From assembly GCF_036850765.1 (NCBI RefSeq), contig NC_089496.1, positions 104,370,767 to 104,434,766 on the forward strand: DNA of 64,000 nt, written 5' to 3'. Source of the DNA: Saccopteryx bilineata. Taxonomy: Eukaryota; Chordata; Mammalia; Chiroptera; Emballonuridae. Below are positions 44,076-56,295 of this stretch, in pieces. The notes under the pieces are model-generated. The model worked only from the letters and a program-made list of their open reading frames with translations. It did not search any database and was not told where the DNA came from. The translations under genes and the position numbers were made by a program. Position 1 is the first letter of the stretch; each line of letters opens with the position of its first letter.

Positions 44076-44468
44076 TTTATTTATTTTTGTATTTTTCTGA
44101 AGCTGGAAACGGGGAGAGACAGTCAGACAGACTCCCGCATGCACCTGACTAGGATCCACCCGGCATGCCCACCAGGGGCGACACTCTGCCCACCAGGGGG
44201 CAATGCTCTGCCCCTCCGGGGCGTTGCTCTGCTGTGACCAGAGCCACTCTAGCGCCTGGGGCAGAGGCCAAAGAGCCATCCCCAGCGCCCAGGCCATCTT
44301 TGCTCCAATGGAGCCTTGGCTGCGGGAGGGGAAGAGAGAGACAGAGAGGAAGGAGGGGGGGTGGGAGAAGCAAATGGGCGCTTCTCCTATGTGCCCTGGC
44401 TGGGAATCGAACCCGGGTCCCCCGCACGCCAGGCCGATGCTCTACCGCTGAGCCAACTGGCCAGGGCC
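44076..44468 (-). mobile_element. SINE type A, full length
   Basis: Complete minus-strand copy of the first subfamily (cctccggggcgttgctctg; ggtcccccgcacgcc). Perfect 13-bp TSD tgaagggcattta at 44063-44075 and 44469-44481. CTCF-like ccaccagggggcaa at 44190-44203, one change from the others. Confidence 0.96.
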
Positions 44469-44481
44469 TGAAGGGCATTTA

Positions 44482-44840
44482 GAAGCCTGGCCAATCTGTG
44501 ACAGTGAAGGTGAACCCTCTTCAGGTGACAGGTGATTCCTTCCAGCTGCTCTCCATGCCCTTTTTCTCGACATGGCTTTGTCTCCTCATGGCTTCCTCTC
44601 TGACTCATCATTTCTGCCATTGTGTCTCTTCTTATTTCCCACTATCAACTGACTGTTGAGTTCAGACACCCCCTGGGAGAGAAATTATTGGTGAGTGAGT
44701 CACTGCCTATCTTCTATAGGGCAAAGCCCTTGATTTAGGTCATCCTTTAGACAGCTTGGCCATCCATTGGCTACTATTGGGTCAGGTGTCCTGGCCTGGG
44801 CCAATTGGCTGTGACCAGGGAGGTGGGTCAGAGTTTAGAG
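44482..44840. other. Unassigned sequence
   Basis: No gene. The left part may belong to the unnamed repeat at 43691. Confidence 0.35.
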
Positions 44841-45052
44841 CAGTGTGCTTGTCCAGTGGAACTTTCTGCGATGATGGAAATGTCCTATATCTGTGGTGTC
44901 CAATAGGGTAGCGGCTAGCCCATATACCTATCTGCTGAGCACTTGAAATGTGGCTGATGCTACTGAGGAACTGAAATTTTAATTTAGTTTAATTTTAATC
45001 AATTAAGATTTGAATTTATATAGTGACTAGTGACTACTGCATTGGACAATAT
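44841..45052 (+). mobile_element. Old hAT-Charlie-like MITE
   Basis: cagtgtgcttgtccagtgg, aactttctgcgatgatggaa, gtggtgtccaatagggtagc, gagcacttgaaatgtggctg, an AT-rich middle and actactgcattggacaat. Same family as the fragment at 6407-6540. Confidence 0.75.
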
Positions 45053-45598
45053 AATTCTAGAACATATGCCTAGAGGGGCCCTTGGCCTCTTCTCTCTAGT
45101 ATACAATGTGATAAAACATTTTCTTGAGATGTTTTTTAAAAAGCCAGTTAATACCCGATTTAGAATCCTAGCAATTCTGGATCTTTTAAACTCTTCAAAT
45201 ACCACCATTTTAGGCCATGAAGTTAAAATTGACCCAATGATCCGTTGGTATGATTCTGTTATGAAGCTATCTTTGACATACTAACAGTTTATTCTCAGAA
45301 GCTCACCTTAATTCCATAACTCACTCTGACTACATCTATTTTGGGTTGTAAAACGTGTGTGGATTACTGATTTTCCCTCTCACACTTGAATCACAGCAGC
45401 GTAAGTGCGAATTCCTGAAGTCAGAGACTAATTAGGTTCTGTATTGCCTGAAGATTATACACAAGTGTCTTAAACTTTTGTTTTAATGTTACTTTGCCTT
45501 GGCTTAAGGAATTGACCAAGTGATACCTAAGTAAAATTTTTTTGGAGTCATTAGAATGAGCTGGAGTTTCAAGGGACATTGTACAGGGAGTCCAGGAA
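45053..45598. other. Unassigned sequence
   Basis: AT-rich, no repeat or exon recognised. Confidence 0.4.
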
Positions 45599-45599
45599 C

Positions 45600-45725
45600 C
45601 AGAATGCTTGCTCAAGCTGTGTCCTCATCTGCTTGCTTTGTGGCCTTTTGCAAGTAACTTCACTTTTCTGAGCATTGCTCTCTTTATCTGTAAGAATGGA
45701 GTTCTGATTAGATCTGCATTTTGCA
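45600..45725 (+). repeat. MIR relic
   Basis: gtggccttttgcaagtaactt, cacttttctgagcattgctc and tttatctgtaagaatggag in sense MIR order. Confidence 0.7.
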
Positions 45726-45872
45726 AATGTTTCGTGGAATACCATTGCAGGAAATGTTAACAGATATATTATCTGAGAAAAAGGCCTCTATGGTCAAATA
45801 TGTTGGGAAATATTGCTTACTATATTTCCTTCTTGGATATGCCAATGCACATTTGTATATCAAAAGATCTGA

Positions 45873-46080
45873 GGCCTGACCTGCGGTGGTGCAGTGGATA
45901 AAATGTTGACCTGGAATGCTGAGGTCGCTGGTTCAAAACCCTGGGCTTGACCGGACAAGGCACATATGGGAGTTGATGCTTCCTACCTCTCTCCGCTTCT
46001 CTCTCTCTGTCTCTCACTCACTCTCTCTTCTCTCTAAAATGAATAAATAAAATCTAAAGAAAAGAGTTTATATTGAAAAA
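45873..46080 (+). mobile_element. SINE type B
   Basis: Head gcctgacctgcggtggtgc, gttgacctggaatgctgagg, gggagttgatgcttcctacc, CT-rich run and tail with aatgaataaataaaa. Weak TSD aaaagat(c)tg. Confidence 0.9.
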
Positions 46081-46169
46081 AAAAAGATTGTAGAAGTGCT
46101 GCAGAGGAATAACATACATCCTTTTCACTGTATAAATCAAGTTTCCCAAGATTATTTGAGCATGGAATC

Positions 46170-46171
<2 letters not shown>

Positions 46172-46217
<46 letters not shown>
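46172..46217. repeat. (GT)n microsatellite
   Basis: About 23 uninterrupted GT units. Confidence 0.97.
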
Positions 46218-46219
<2 letters not shown>

Positions 46220-46734
46220 CATCTCTTGGCATCTTCTAGAGTCTATTCTATAGACCCATCAGGTTGGGAAGCAGAAATAGGTGATTCTCAAACTTCTAGC
46301 TTACAAGTTTGAGTTTTGGGCTAAGGAAGAAGTTAAATCTCTTTTTCCACTGTGCTCTTAGCTTTTCTTCTCTCTTCTTTTCCCTTTCTCTTCCTCCCCC
46401 AAGTATTAAAAACCTAGTTGATTACTAATTGTGGGTCTTTTCTTTTTCTATAACACTTATTCTGAGAGAGGTCGTGGGAAGCAAGGTGGAGAGAGACTCA
46501 CGGGGCTGCTTTTCTCAAGTGCCATGTGACCCAAGAGGCTCCATATTTGTTATCCAGTCGAGCTTTTTGCACGCTGCCTCAAATGCTCTCTTGACACTTT
46601 GAACTTGTTTCTATGTCACTGTGCAGCGTGGCTCTTCTGAATCTCAGCAAGATGACTGGATCTTTCCAGGACAGGTGACAAGCTCAACTCCAACTAGCCC
46701 AGCTCTGTTCTACCTCCTTTCTGTTCTTAGTTTT
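46218..46734. other. Unassigned sequence
   Basis: No repeat or exon recognised. Confidence 0.4.
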
Positions 46735-46870
46735 TAAAATCTTGTTACCTCCTCTGTGAGCTAAGCATCACTAGCCCTGTTTTATGATGGGGAGGCCAAG
46801 GCTCAAGGGTGGGCGGGCCTTTGTCGAGGCTTCCAGGTGGTGAGAGGCTGAGCGAGGATTTTGATCCAGA
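46735..46870 (-). repeat. MIR relic
   Basis: cctctgtgagctaagcatcac, ccctgttttatgatgggg and tgagcgaggattttgatcc in antisense MIR order. The LTR at 46876 inserted just beyond it. Confidence 0.55.
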
Positions 46871-46875
46871 GCTGG

Positions 46876-47253
46876 TGCTATGGACTGAATGTTTGTGCCC
46901 TCCAAAACCCTTCTGTCGAAGCCCTGACCTCTGGTGGGATGGTGTAAAGGCATTGAGCCTTTGGGAGGTGATTAGCGTTAAATGAGTCGTGAGAGTGGGG
47001 CCCCATGATGGAATTAGTGCCCTTATAAGAAGAGGGTTAGAAACCAGAGCTTCCTTTTTTTGCCATGTGAGGACACCGTGAGAAGGTGGCCGACTGTAAG
47101 CCAGGAAGAGAGTCCTCGGAGAACCCGCCCCAGGGAACCTGATCGGGGCACCTTGATCTTGGACTTTCCAGCCTCCAGACTGTGAGAAATAAATGTCAGC
47201 TGTTTACACCCTGAGCCTGGTACTTTTTATGGCAGCCCAGGCTGACTAAGACA
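46876..47253 (+). mobile_element. Solo LTR, MaLR-like, 378 bp
   Basis: Starts tgctatggactgaatg and ends ggctgactaagaca (TG...CA). Inside are tttgggaggtgattagcg, gtgcccttataagaagagg and the polyadenylation region ctgtgagaaataaatgtc. Five-bp TSD gctgg (46871-46875) against gttgg (47254-47258). No internal proviral sequence is left, so it is a product of LTR-LTR recombination. The ERVL-MaLR family call is from memory. Confidence 0.85.
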
Positions 47254-48918
47254 GTTGGGGTGCTGAATCCCCATCAGAGTGCCTAGGCTCCATGGTGGCA
47301 GCAGCCAGGAGTCCCCCTCTAGAAGGACACACACATATTTCTGGGCATTCTGGATCTGCCAGGAACACCCTGGGCTGTGCCCTCTGAGTGGGAGTCAGGT
47401 GAGGAGGCCTCTGAGGGTGCCCAGGCCAGATCCCTGCTTAGGTCTCAAGTCTGGGCCTGGGATCTGCTCTGAGTGGTCCTGGCCCCATGGACTGAGCTGC
47501 CTTGGTTCCCTACTCTAGGGCCCACAAAGGGAGACATTCTCTGTGGACCCGACTCCCCCAGCTGAGCCTGGGACCACCTGCAGGCAGAGGGCACCCCTGG
47601 CTTTCCCCAGGAGGATGTCGTGAAGTGAGGCAGGCGGGCGTGCCCATTGTCTGGGGAAGTGTATCCGGGCCGCTGCAGCCTGGGCAGTCTGAGTTCTTAA
47701 CCTACTTTTAGAAACAATGCTGGTTGTTTACCAAGGCGAGCCCTGCCCAGAGGCTTAGCCACCATCCAGCGAGCTTTTCCTTCCCTTTTATAACTTGTAT
47801 GTTTTCAAAGTAAGGAAGTTTAAATAGTAAGCCATAGGGGTTGGCCAAGGGAAGGCTACATCCTTGCAGCTGGGAAGGGCAGTAGGGAAGGCGGCTCTGC
47901 CTGGGGGCTTAGCTGCTGCTTCCTGCTGGGCAGCTGCTTAAGACCCCAGAGGGCTTTTCTGTTGCTTCCCCACAAGGCCTGGATTTGGCCAGTTGGGGGG
48001 GGGGGTAGCTGGGGTAGGGGTGGGATAATGTGTTTCATTATCTGGCACTGGTGTAAATGGCCCCTCCTGCCAGCTCACGGGCTGGGGGCTAGATTCGTAA
48101 TTGTTGGGTAAGCTGGCATCAGGCTGCAGGCTTTTAAGCTGATTTGGTCTCAAGAAGGTGAACTCCAAAAGAGTGAATTCAGTAAAGGGGGATTGATTGT
48201 GTATAGCAGACACCAGGAGAATGCAGAATGTACCAACAAATAAGAAACAATAGTCTTTCCTTTGCATATTTCAGGGGCTGCTTGCTGACTCAGCATCAGA
48301 CAATATGGCAGTCTTGCCCCACAGGTTTCGTTATCCTGTGGCTCTCCTGTCCCCATGGCTGAGTGCCTCAAGCTCTCAGGGTCCCTTGGACAAAGAGATT
48401 ATCTTTCCTCTCGAGGCTACAGGAACCAGCCCACCGAGGGATGGGAGTCTCTTGGGTCAAGTGTCCATCCCTGTCCAGCAGGCACATGATTGGCCCTTCT
48501 AACTGATGATCAATATGGGCAGGAATGGAGGGGGTGAGGGGGGGTGGCCTAGCCCCGGCCTGGTGTAGGAGAGGCTGCTGTGGTCTTTCCCCTGTGTGGC
48601 AGAACCAGCTCAATCAAACTCATCCTGCTGCTCTTAGAAGGCACCATTGTGGGCTAGGGGTGAATAAAAGCGCTTGACCAGTCCTGGGTTCTGGCAAGGA
48701 GGTCCAGCATCTATTTGATGCAGCCTGAATTTTGTCTTCCGTGAAATGAAGTGGTCAGATTAGAACACCTCTGGAAATGTGTCAAAGCGGTGGTTTGGAT
48801 TGGGAGCTTTGCCTTGGCACGGTCACACAGATGGTGACATGGGACCAGGGAGGCTGAGAGGCTGCTCGAGCGTTGGCACATGGGTCCTCCCTACCCACTC
48901 TGCCTAGCCGGTTCAAAG
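47254..48918. other. Unassigned, about 1.7 kb
   Basis: GC-rich to about 47700. A G-run lies at 47996-48005. Frames up to 109 aa without recognised domains. No named repeat. Confidence 0.4.
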
Positions 48919-48926
48919 CCCTAGAG

Positions 48927-49230
48927 CAGGGGTCGGGAACTTTTTTGGCTGAAAGAGCCATGAACACCACATATTTTAAAATGTAGTTCCGTGAGAGCCA
49001 TACAACGACCGACCCGTGTACGTTAGGCATTATCCAATAAAAATTTGGTGTTGTCCTGGAGGACAGCTGTGATTGGCTCCAGCCACCCACAACCATAAAC
49101 ATGAGCGGTAGGAAATGAATGGATTGTAATACATGAGAATGTTTTGCATTTTTAACGTTATTATTTTTATTAAAGATTTGTCTGCGAGCCAGATGCAGCC
49201 ATCAAAAGAGCCACAGGTTCCCGACCCCTG
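48927..49230. mobile_element. hAT MITE, family 2
   Basis: A 304-bp element, reversed relative to 19326-19643: caggggtcgggaactttttt at the left and ggttcccgacccctg at the right. TSD ccctagag (48919-48926) against ccctggag (49231-49238), central TA in one copy. Confidence 0.94.
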
Positions 49231-49238
49231 CCCTGGAG

Positions 49239-49789
49239 GCTGCTTCACCAGAAACAGTGTCCTCTAAGGATGTGATAGGAATTTCTGCAGACACAGGAAG
49301 AGGACAGGGTACCCTCACTTGTGCCCGTCCCCCGATGAGTGTCCTTTCTTGAAGCCTGCCTGGGTTTGGGACCTGCAGGTGTGTTCTATTACCAGGTGGC
49401 AAAGGACATGGTAGAGACGGCTGATGTTGCTGCAGCCCTGTTCTGTGCGCTGGCCTCACCCACATCGCATGTGCGCTCCAGGCTGGAGACGTTCTTTGTA
49501 TGGGTTGTTTATCCTTCTGAAGCAGCAGATGGGAAAATAGAATTAGCAAAGTCAACTGTCAAATAAGTTTTGTGTTAATTATATAATTAGGTTATATAAA
49601 AACAAAATCCCGTTCAGTGCTGTTTTTGCACAAATAAGTGGATTCGGTATTGGGGGAGTCCTAACTTGGCTGCCCTTGCCTCTGGGCAGACCTCATGTGT
49701 GGGTTTCAGCAGATGGTCCCCGTGTCTGAGGACAGCGCCATCATGCGCCAGACCTCCACGCTTCTTTCACTCGGGACAGGTTGTGATTT
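49239..49789. other. Unassigned sequence
   Basis: Nothing recognisable. Confidence 0.4.
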
Positions 49790-49990
49790 TGTAGTTGGAA
49801 GGCCAGGCAGCCTGGGCTTGAATCCTGGTTCTTCCACCAAGTAGAATGTGACTTCTGGCAACTAATTCATTTCTTTGAGCCTGTGTGTTTCCATTTGTAA
49901 AGTGGGAAAATAATAGCGTTATTGAGATTTAAACATTAACCCGTACCTGATGATAAATGCCGACTAAGTGTGTGCCTTTGTCACAGGACT
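49790..49990 (+). repeat. MIR relic
   Basis: gcctgggcttgaatcctgg, ttcttccaccaagtagaatg, tttctttgagcctgtgtg, tttccatttgtaaagtggg and tgatgataaatgccgac in sense MIR order. Confidence 0.85.
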
Positions 49991-50640
49991 CCTGTGGCTG
50001 CAGTTGTCATTGCCCTCGTTGTCATCATCTTAGGACATGAAGGAGTGTCGAAGAATGGATGGGTTGTCCAATTTCTTTAGTCACTATAAAATCTGTCCCG
50101 GCTCTCTCTCCAGGGCTGGACCCAAAGGTGGGGTTCATTAATCGTCTGTAGAGACCTGAGCTCCAGCTGGCCTCATTCCTGGGGTGGTTAGTTAGAGGAG
50201 AGGTCTTCACCGGGCAGCCCAGTCCCCGTGGAGGCCATCCTCCAGAGGGGAGGGTGTTCTGGCTCCTTCTCAGGATAGAAGTAGGGCCTTGGTCCCAGGT
50301 GGATCGTAACTTACCTCATTCCACACTCTTCCGGGCCAAGTGTCTGTTTTGTTCTCTAATAGAAACATAGAAAGAAGCTGGTGTCGTTTCTAAACAAAGA
50401 GGGACTTTTCACAGGAAATCTGTAGACCTGACACCTTCTCTTTGCTTGCTGTGGCACATGGCTTCTTCTCTGACAATTGGCATGACTGGCTGGGGAACAA
50501 TAGACAATGGTCATGGCCTGTTTCCTGTGGGAAGGAAGAATGGGCACAGGTGGGTGTCTTGAAGCCCTGGTCCCTGAGGGATTTCCTGCGAGTGTCCCCT
50601 AGTCCCTTACCACGTGCTCAGGGATTCCTCACAGTGACAG
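49991..50640. other. Unassigned sequence
   Basis: No repeat or exon recognised. Confidence 0.4.
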
Positions 50641-50669
50641 TAGCTGTGTGTTTGGCCCTGTGATGAGAG

Positions 50670-50910
50670 CAATAAGGGCTTACATTATTGAGGGTCCTGT
50701 GGGCAGGCCCTCCTCTGACACCTTATGCACTTTAGTTAAATAATGCCAAGGGAAGTGTCAGGACTGACATGAGTCGCTGAATTCTGTCCGGGCCCTGTCC
50801 TCAGAACCATCTTGGAAGAGGCTTGTCAGCTGCAGGCCTGGCCCATTGTACAGTTGGGAAACTGAGACCCTGAGAGATGCAGGGACAGGCCAAGGCCACT
50901 CAAAGATAGA
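50670..50910 (-). repeat. MIR relic
   Basis: Scattered antisense MIR landmarks: gcactttagttaaataatgc, ttgtacagttgggaaactgag and agggacaggccaaggccac. Strongly diverged. Confidence 0.5.
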
Positions 50911-52395
50911 GTAGGGTGTTGACCTTCAGAAAGGGGTGGGCTTGCTGCCCTGCACGCCCCGCCAGCTGTACCTCGTGCCAGTTTCCCTGCCTCGTCCGTT
51001 GCTGCCATCTGGCCTCCTGTGGGTCCTTGAACATGCCTTCCTGCACTCTGTTCCCACCGCCTTCCCCTCTGCACCCTCCCTGCCTTTCCCCATTCTGTTC
51101 CTTGCTGACCTTCAGGCTTGGCATAGACCTCACCTTCTCAGGGGCCTTCACTTGCTGTCATGCATAGCCGGACCTCTTGGGCGACCACGGCCAGCCCCTT
51201 TATTCCGAATCATGGCCCTCTGTCCAGTTCCTTCCTGCCCCGTCCTCACCAGAATTTGCGGTTGTCCATTTGTCGGTTTACTGGGGTGTTGTCCACCTCT
51301 TGGACAGGACCACAAGCTGCCTGATGGGGGGCCCAGTCCGTGCTGCCCACTGCCGGCCCCGCAGCCCCAGCCTGGCTCGCATGGCTTCCTTCACCAGCCG
51401 GCGGTGAGTGCGTGAATCCGTTTGGGGGTTTCTAGGTTCTCAGAGATTTCTTCTGAGGCTTGATGTTGAGAGTTAAGTATGTAAGTCAGACAACAGGCAT
51501 TTTCCTTCCAGCAGCTCAAACTTGCCCTGTGCCTGGCATGCAGTTCAAATAAACACACACACACACACACACCAGCTTCGTAGTCCTTAAGAAGGCTCTG
51601 GAAATTGCACCTGCATGCAGGCTGATTGGCATGGCACGCCTCTGGAGCAACACAAGTGTGGAATTTGAACTCTGCCCTACCTCAGAGAGCCGGCTGCACA
51701 GATAGGGCAAAATGCATTTAAATGTCATGAGTGTTATTATTAGTCGTAATCTTATCTTTGTTAATAATAATAACAGGACCCGCCTAGAAGCTGCTGAATA
51801 GCAAGCAGACAGGCTGTTTCCCAAGTTCTTGTCAGACAGGACTGCGGACCCTGGGGAGGCGCCCAGGGATGTGTTAACACCACTGTGAGGGGCAAGAGTG
51901 TTGGCCAGAAGCCCCATCCTGGTCACACCCACTGTTCAGTTACATCCTCTGTGCCCTGCAGGGCCCTGGGCATCTCGAGAGGCGCCAGGGGCCTGTGGCC
52001 TCTCAGACGCAGGCCTGGCCTCTGGGGGCCCTTTCACACCCCTCAGCTTCCCGCACAAGCAGGGGCCTGCAGGTTGGGAACCGCAGGCAGTCTCTCTGCG
52101 TGGCCTTTCCCTTCTATTGTTTCCTGCCCCAGTGACTTGCTAAAACAATGTGTTTCCTACAGATTTTGTTTGCCTGCATTGACTTCTTTGTTTTGCTCTA
52201 GTAAACAGACAGCATATACAGACCTGTGTGCTTGACAAAGAGAAAGCTGGTGGCCTGGACCCTGCCGAGGCCCTGAGTCACCCACTGCTTGAGCCTGCAG
52301 ACCTCGGAAGGTCCAGCGCTCGTGAATGACTCAGACGCTCTGTGCCGCCCGCATGTGCAGAGCGGTGCAGGGACTGGAGGGGATCTCGGGTGTCC
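50911..52395. other. Unassigned, with (CA)n at 51552-51572
   Basis: A 159-aa frame at 50936-51415 is Pro/Cys/Leu-rich without recognised domains. The CA run is about 10 units. No gene supported. Confidence 0.4.
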
Positions 52396-52525
52396 TGCTA
52401 GTCAGGGGAGACCCATGTTTGAGAACCAGTTTAATCGAGATTGAATCGCTGTCCCAAGTCTGTCCTCAACCATGTGACTTTGGGGAAGTTGCTTGCCTGG
52501 TGTGAGTGTTTTCTCGTTGGTGAAC
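52396..52525 (+). repeat. Possible MIR relic
   Basis: tcaaccatgtgactttgggg and aagttgcttgcctggtg resemble the sense MIR core. Confidence 0.45.
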
Positions 52526-53219
52526 ACAGAAGCTACCTCAGAGGCCTGATGGGGGACATTAAGGAGCCACTATTTGGAAATCATTGGGTACCCAGCCTAG
52601 TGCTAATACGTGCTAGCTGCTCTGGTTATTTGTCGGGCTCTGTTTTGTGGACTCTCTTCAGAGATCCTCCTGGGACAGGCTTTTCCTACAGATCCACTGG
52701 GCCTAGCAGTGGCATTGAGCCTGTTCCTGTGTCTAACGTGACCCTCCCGGACGTAGTGGTGGCGGTCTGTCCATCAGAAATGGTTCAGCGTGTTCTGAGC
52801 CGCTGCCTGTATGCGGCACACGGCTGAACAGGCTCACCAGGAGCTCAGACACTGAAAGGGACTGACCTGGGCTTGTTCCCGGCTCCTGCTCTTACCAGCA
52901 GGTTGTAGCCATCAGGACTGGGTGCCCTCAAGAGCGTGCAGACTCCTCATGACCATCTAAAAAGGGTTTTAAGTAGATATTTTCATGTACAATTCATGGT
53001 AGCCATTAATGGATGTCGAGGACAGGGCACCAGGCCCGGCACTCCAGCCCCAGGCTTTCTCGAGCCTGCCCAGGGTGCCTGAGGCATTGGTACTTAAGAA
53101 TACAGGTGCAGGTGGGCCACTGCTCTTATTTCCTGGGCCTGTCTCCATCCCCATTGGCCACTTACTACTTGACTCAGGTTTTAGAGTTTGTTTGATGGCG
53201 GAAAGTGACTAAAGTCATA
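52526..53219. other. Unassigned sequence
   Basis: No repeat or exon recognised. Confidence 0.4.
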
Positions 53220-53515
53220 TATTTAGTTTTTTTTAAGGTTTTAATTTTTTAGAGCAGTCTTAGGTTCACAACAAATTGAGAAAGAGCTATAGATACAGAA
53301 TGAGCTATATATATAGAAGGAGCTATATAGTTTCCACACATCTCCTGCCCCCAAATGTACACGGCCTCTCCAATTATCAACATCCCCCACAAGAGTGGTA
53401 CATGGCTTACAATCGATGAGCCCACGTTAACACATCACCCAGAGTCCGCAGTTTACCTTAGGGTTCTCTCTTGATGTTATAAATTCTGTTGGTTTGAACA
53501 AATAAATGTATAGTG

Positions 53516-53690
53516 ACATCACCTACCATGGTGGCGCAATGGATAAAGCATTGACTTGGAACACTGAGGTCGCTGTTTCAAACCCTTTGGCTTGCCTGGT
53601 CAAGGCACATATGGGAGTTGATGCTTCCTGCTTCTCTCCCCTTTTCTCTCTTCCCCTCTCTAAAATGAATAAATATTTTTTTAAAATATC
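53516..53690 (+). mobile_element. SINE type B, altered head
   Basis: acctaccatggtggcgcaatg, gacttggaacactgaggtcg, ggcacatatgggagttgatg and tail aatgaataaatattttttt. The first bases of the head are changed or missing. The flanking TSD was not resolved. Confidence 0.82.
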
Positions 53691-54583
53691 CAGATTTTAG
53701 AAAAAATAAAGATGGATTCTGACCCTTTAAGAAAAATGTGAAGTGACAGACGTATCTATTCTTATGATATCATGCATCTCATATAGTATCATCATGGGAC
53801 AGTTTCACTGCCCTCAAACTTCTCTGTGCTCTGCCTATTTATCATCCCCTCTCCCCTAACCTCTGGCAACCACTGATCTTTTTCCTGTCTCCATAGTTTT
53901 ACCTTTTCCAGAATGTCATATAGTTGGAATCATACAGTATGTTGCTTTTCCAGATTGGCTCCTTTCACTTAGTAATATGCATCTAAGTTTCCTCCATGTC
54001 TTTTCATGACTTGAAAGCTTAAAAAAAATTTTTTTTTTAAAGCACTAAAATTCCATTGTCTGGATGTGCCACAATTTGTCCCTTCGCCACTTAAGGTTAT
54101 CTTGGTTGCTTCAAAGTTCTGGCAATTCTAAATAACACTGCTATAAACATCCGTGTGCAGGATTTTGTGTGAACGTGAGATTTTTAACGTTGACTAAATA
54201 CCAGGCAGTGCAATTGCTGGATTGTATGGTTAAGAGTGTTTAGTTTTATAAGAAACAACTAAGCTGTCTTGTGAAATGTTCATCCCATTCTGCATCCCCA
54301 CCAGCAGTGAATGAACATTCCTGTTGCTCCACGTCCTTGTCAGCACTTGGTGTTATCAGTATTCTGGCTTGTGGCCATTCTAATAGTTGTGTAGTGGTAT
54401 CTTGTTGTTTTAAATTGCATATCCTTGATGATTTATCATTTGGAGCATCTTTTCCTATGTTTATTTACATCTGTATATCTTCTTTGATGAGGTATCTGTT
54501 AAGGTCTTTGGCCCATTTTCTAATCAAATTGTTTCTCTTACTGAGTTTTAAAAGTTCTTTGTATTTTGAATAATAGTTCTTTA

Positions 54584-54754
54584 TTGCCTGACGTGTGGTG
54601 GTGCAGTGAATAAAGCATTGACCTGGAATGCTGAGGTTGCTTGTTCAAAACCCCGGGCTTGCCTGGTCAAGGCATATATGGGGGTTGATGCTTCCTGCTC
54701 GTACCCCCTTCTCTCCTTCTCCTCTCTCAAAACAATAAATAAAGTTAAACAAAA
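54584..54754 (+). mobile_element. SINE type B, complete
   Basis: Head gcctgacgtgtggtggtgc, tgacctggaatgctgaggttg and a tail with caataaataaag. Perfect 15-bp TSD aataatagttcttta at 54569-54583 and 54755-54769. Confidence 0.94.
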
Positions 54755-54838
54755 AATAATAGTTCTTTATCAGGTTTGTCTTTTGCAAATATTTTCTCCC
54801 AGTCTGTGGCTTGTCTTCTTATTCTCTTGAAATTTTTA

Positions 54839-54987
54839 TAAAAAAATTTTATTGATTGATTTCAGAGAGAAAGAAAGACAGAAACATCAATCTGGATGTT
54901 TCTGGATGTGCCCTGACCAGGGATCGAACTGGCCACCTCTGGGCTTCTGGATCATGCTCTAGCCAACCAAGCTATCTGGCCGGGGCT
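54839..54987 (-). mobile_element. SINE type C
   Basis: attgattgatttcagagagaa, gtgccctgaccagggatcg and ccaagctatctggccggggc. A short VES-like copy inside the L1. Confidence 0.85.
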
Positions 54988-55215
54988 TGACATTACCTTT
55001 TGAAGAGCATAAGTTTTAAATTTTAATCAAGTTCAGCTTAGCAATTATCTCTTTCAGGGATCACATCTTTGGTATTGTATCTGAAATGTCTTCTCCAAAC
55101 TTAAAGTAATCTAGATTTTCTCCTATGTTATCTTCTAGTATTTAGGGTTTGTCAAGGGTGTCACCATCATCTTTCATTGAGATAATTGGCTAGCCTTCCC
55201 TTGATTATATGTGTT

Positions 55216-56079
55216 CTCTTGTTCTTAAACTTGGGTTTACGTCATAAGTGAGAGAGCCCCACGGAGCTTGATGTGAAGTGAAGCTTGGTTAAGCCATTGG
55301 TATATGATTGGTAATGGGTTCCAACCCAGCCGTGCCCCTGAGGAGTGAGACCTAGGTACTGGCTGACGCATGGATTACAACGGTGACTTGGTCGCACAGG
55401 AGGCCGGTGAATTCCCCTGGGCACAGGAACACAGATCACACAGATCACACTTATCTTTCAGATGTCTGACCCTGACTAGGCTGGGAAGCGTGAGTCAGCA
55501 AGCGATACACGTTCCAGGTGGGGCTGCACATTGATGTCCAGGAGGCGTGTGCAGAGAGTCCGAGTGTGACGTTGATTTCAGGGCTTCATTAGGCACTTAC
55601 CTTCTGTGCTGCCTTCCGAAGGCGGTCAGCCCACGGATGCTGCATATCCCCCTGGCGTTGTAAAGGGCGTCTGGGGGGTCAGACCTGCGAGACTCAGGGC
55701 AGGTCTTTCTGCGAGACTGTTCCTGGTGGCTGTTTCCTTTGCTGGCTCTGTCATGCCTGCTGAAGCACAGCCGGGCATTTTTTTCTCCAGATTGTGCCTG
55801 CAGCTAGTGACAAGGGGTGTGCTTTTGCCTGTTGAAGGAAGTTGCAGTTTTAGGTTTCTGTGTCCCCTTGACTGGAGGACCTCCTGTAACACAGCTGGTG
55901 ACTTCTGGGTGGGCTGAGGTCGGTCTGTAGCCCCGAGAACACTAACAGGGGAGTCAGCACTAAGGTTCCAGCTCTAGGTGGCCTTGGGCAGATCTTTTTG
56001 TTCCTGTGGGCTGCAGGTCCCCTCATTGTTAAAAGGAAGTTGCTATAGAAATGCAAAGACTTTTTTAATATAAAATTTT
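55216..56079. other. Unassigned sequence
   Basis: Frames up to 103 aa at 55606-55917 with no recognised domain. No repeat named. Confidence 0.4.
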
Positions 56080-56084
56080 TTTGG

Positions 56085-56295
56085 AAAGAGCAGTATTGCA
56101 AAGTGGTTAGGAGCCTGGGATTTGAAATACGATTTGGCCACATGGTAGCTTCCCAAGGCTCTCAATTTCCTGGCCTGTGAAATGGGCTAATAGTGGTCCC
56201 TACCACTGGATTTGGGGAAGAAGAAACCAGATAGACACCAAAGCACAGTTCTTGACACATTGGTAAGACTCAGCGGGTGTCATCGCTTCTCATTA
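56085..56295 (+). repeat. MIR relic
   Basis: gcagtattgcaaagtggttag, gagcctgggatttgaaatacg, ttcctggcctgtgaaatggg and agcacagttcttgacacattgg in sense MIR order. Confidence 0.85.

Larger units (their letters stand above)
53220..55215 (-). mobile_element. L1 3' half, antisense, with three SINEs
   Basis: A long antisense L1 match: gagcagtcttaggttcacaac, ttatcaacatcccccacaag, ccctctcccctaacctctgg, tggaatcatacagtatgttgc, attccattgtctggatgtgc, gcaattgctggattgtatgg, catcccattctgcatcccc, aaggtctttggcccattttc and tatttagggtttgtcaaggg. Interrupted at 53516, 54584 and 54839. Confidence 0.85.
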
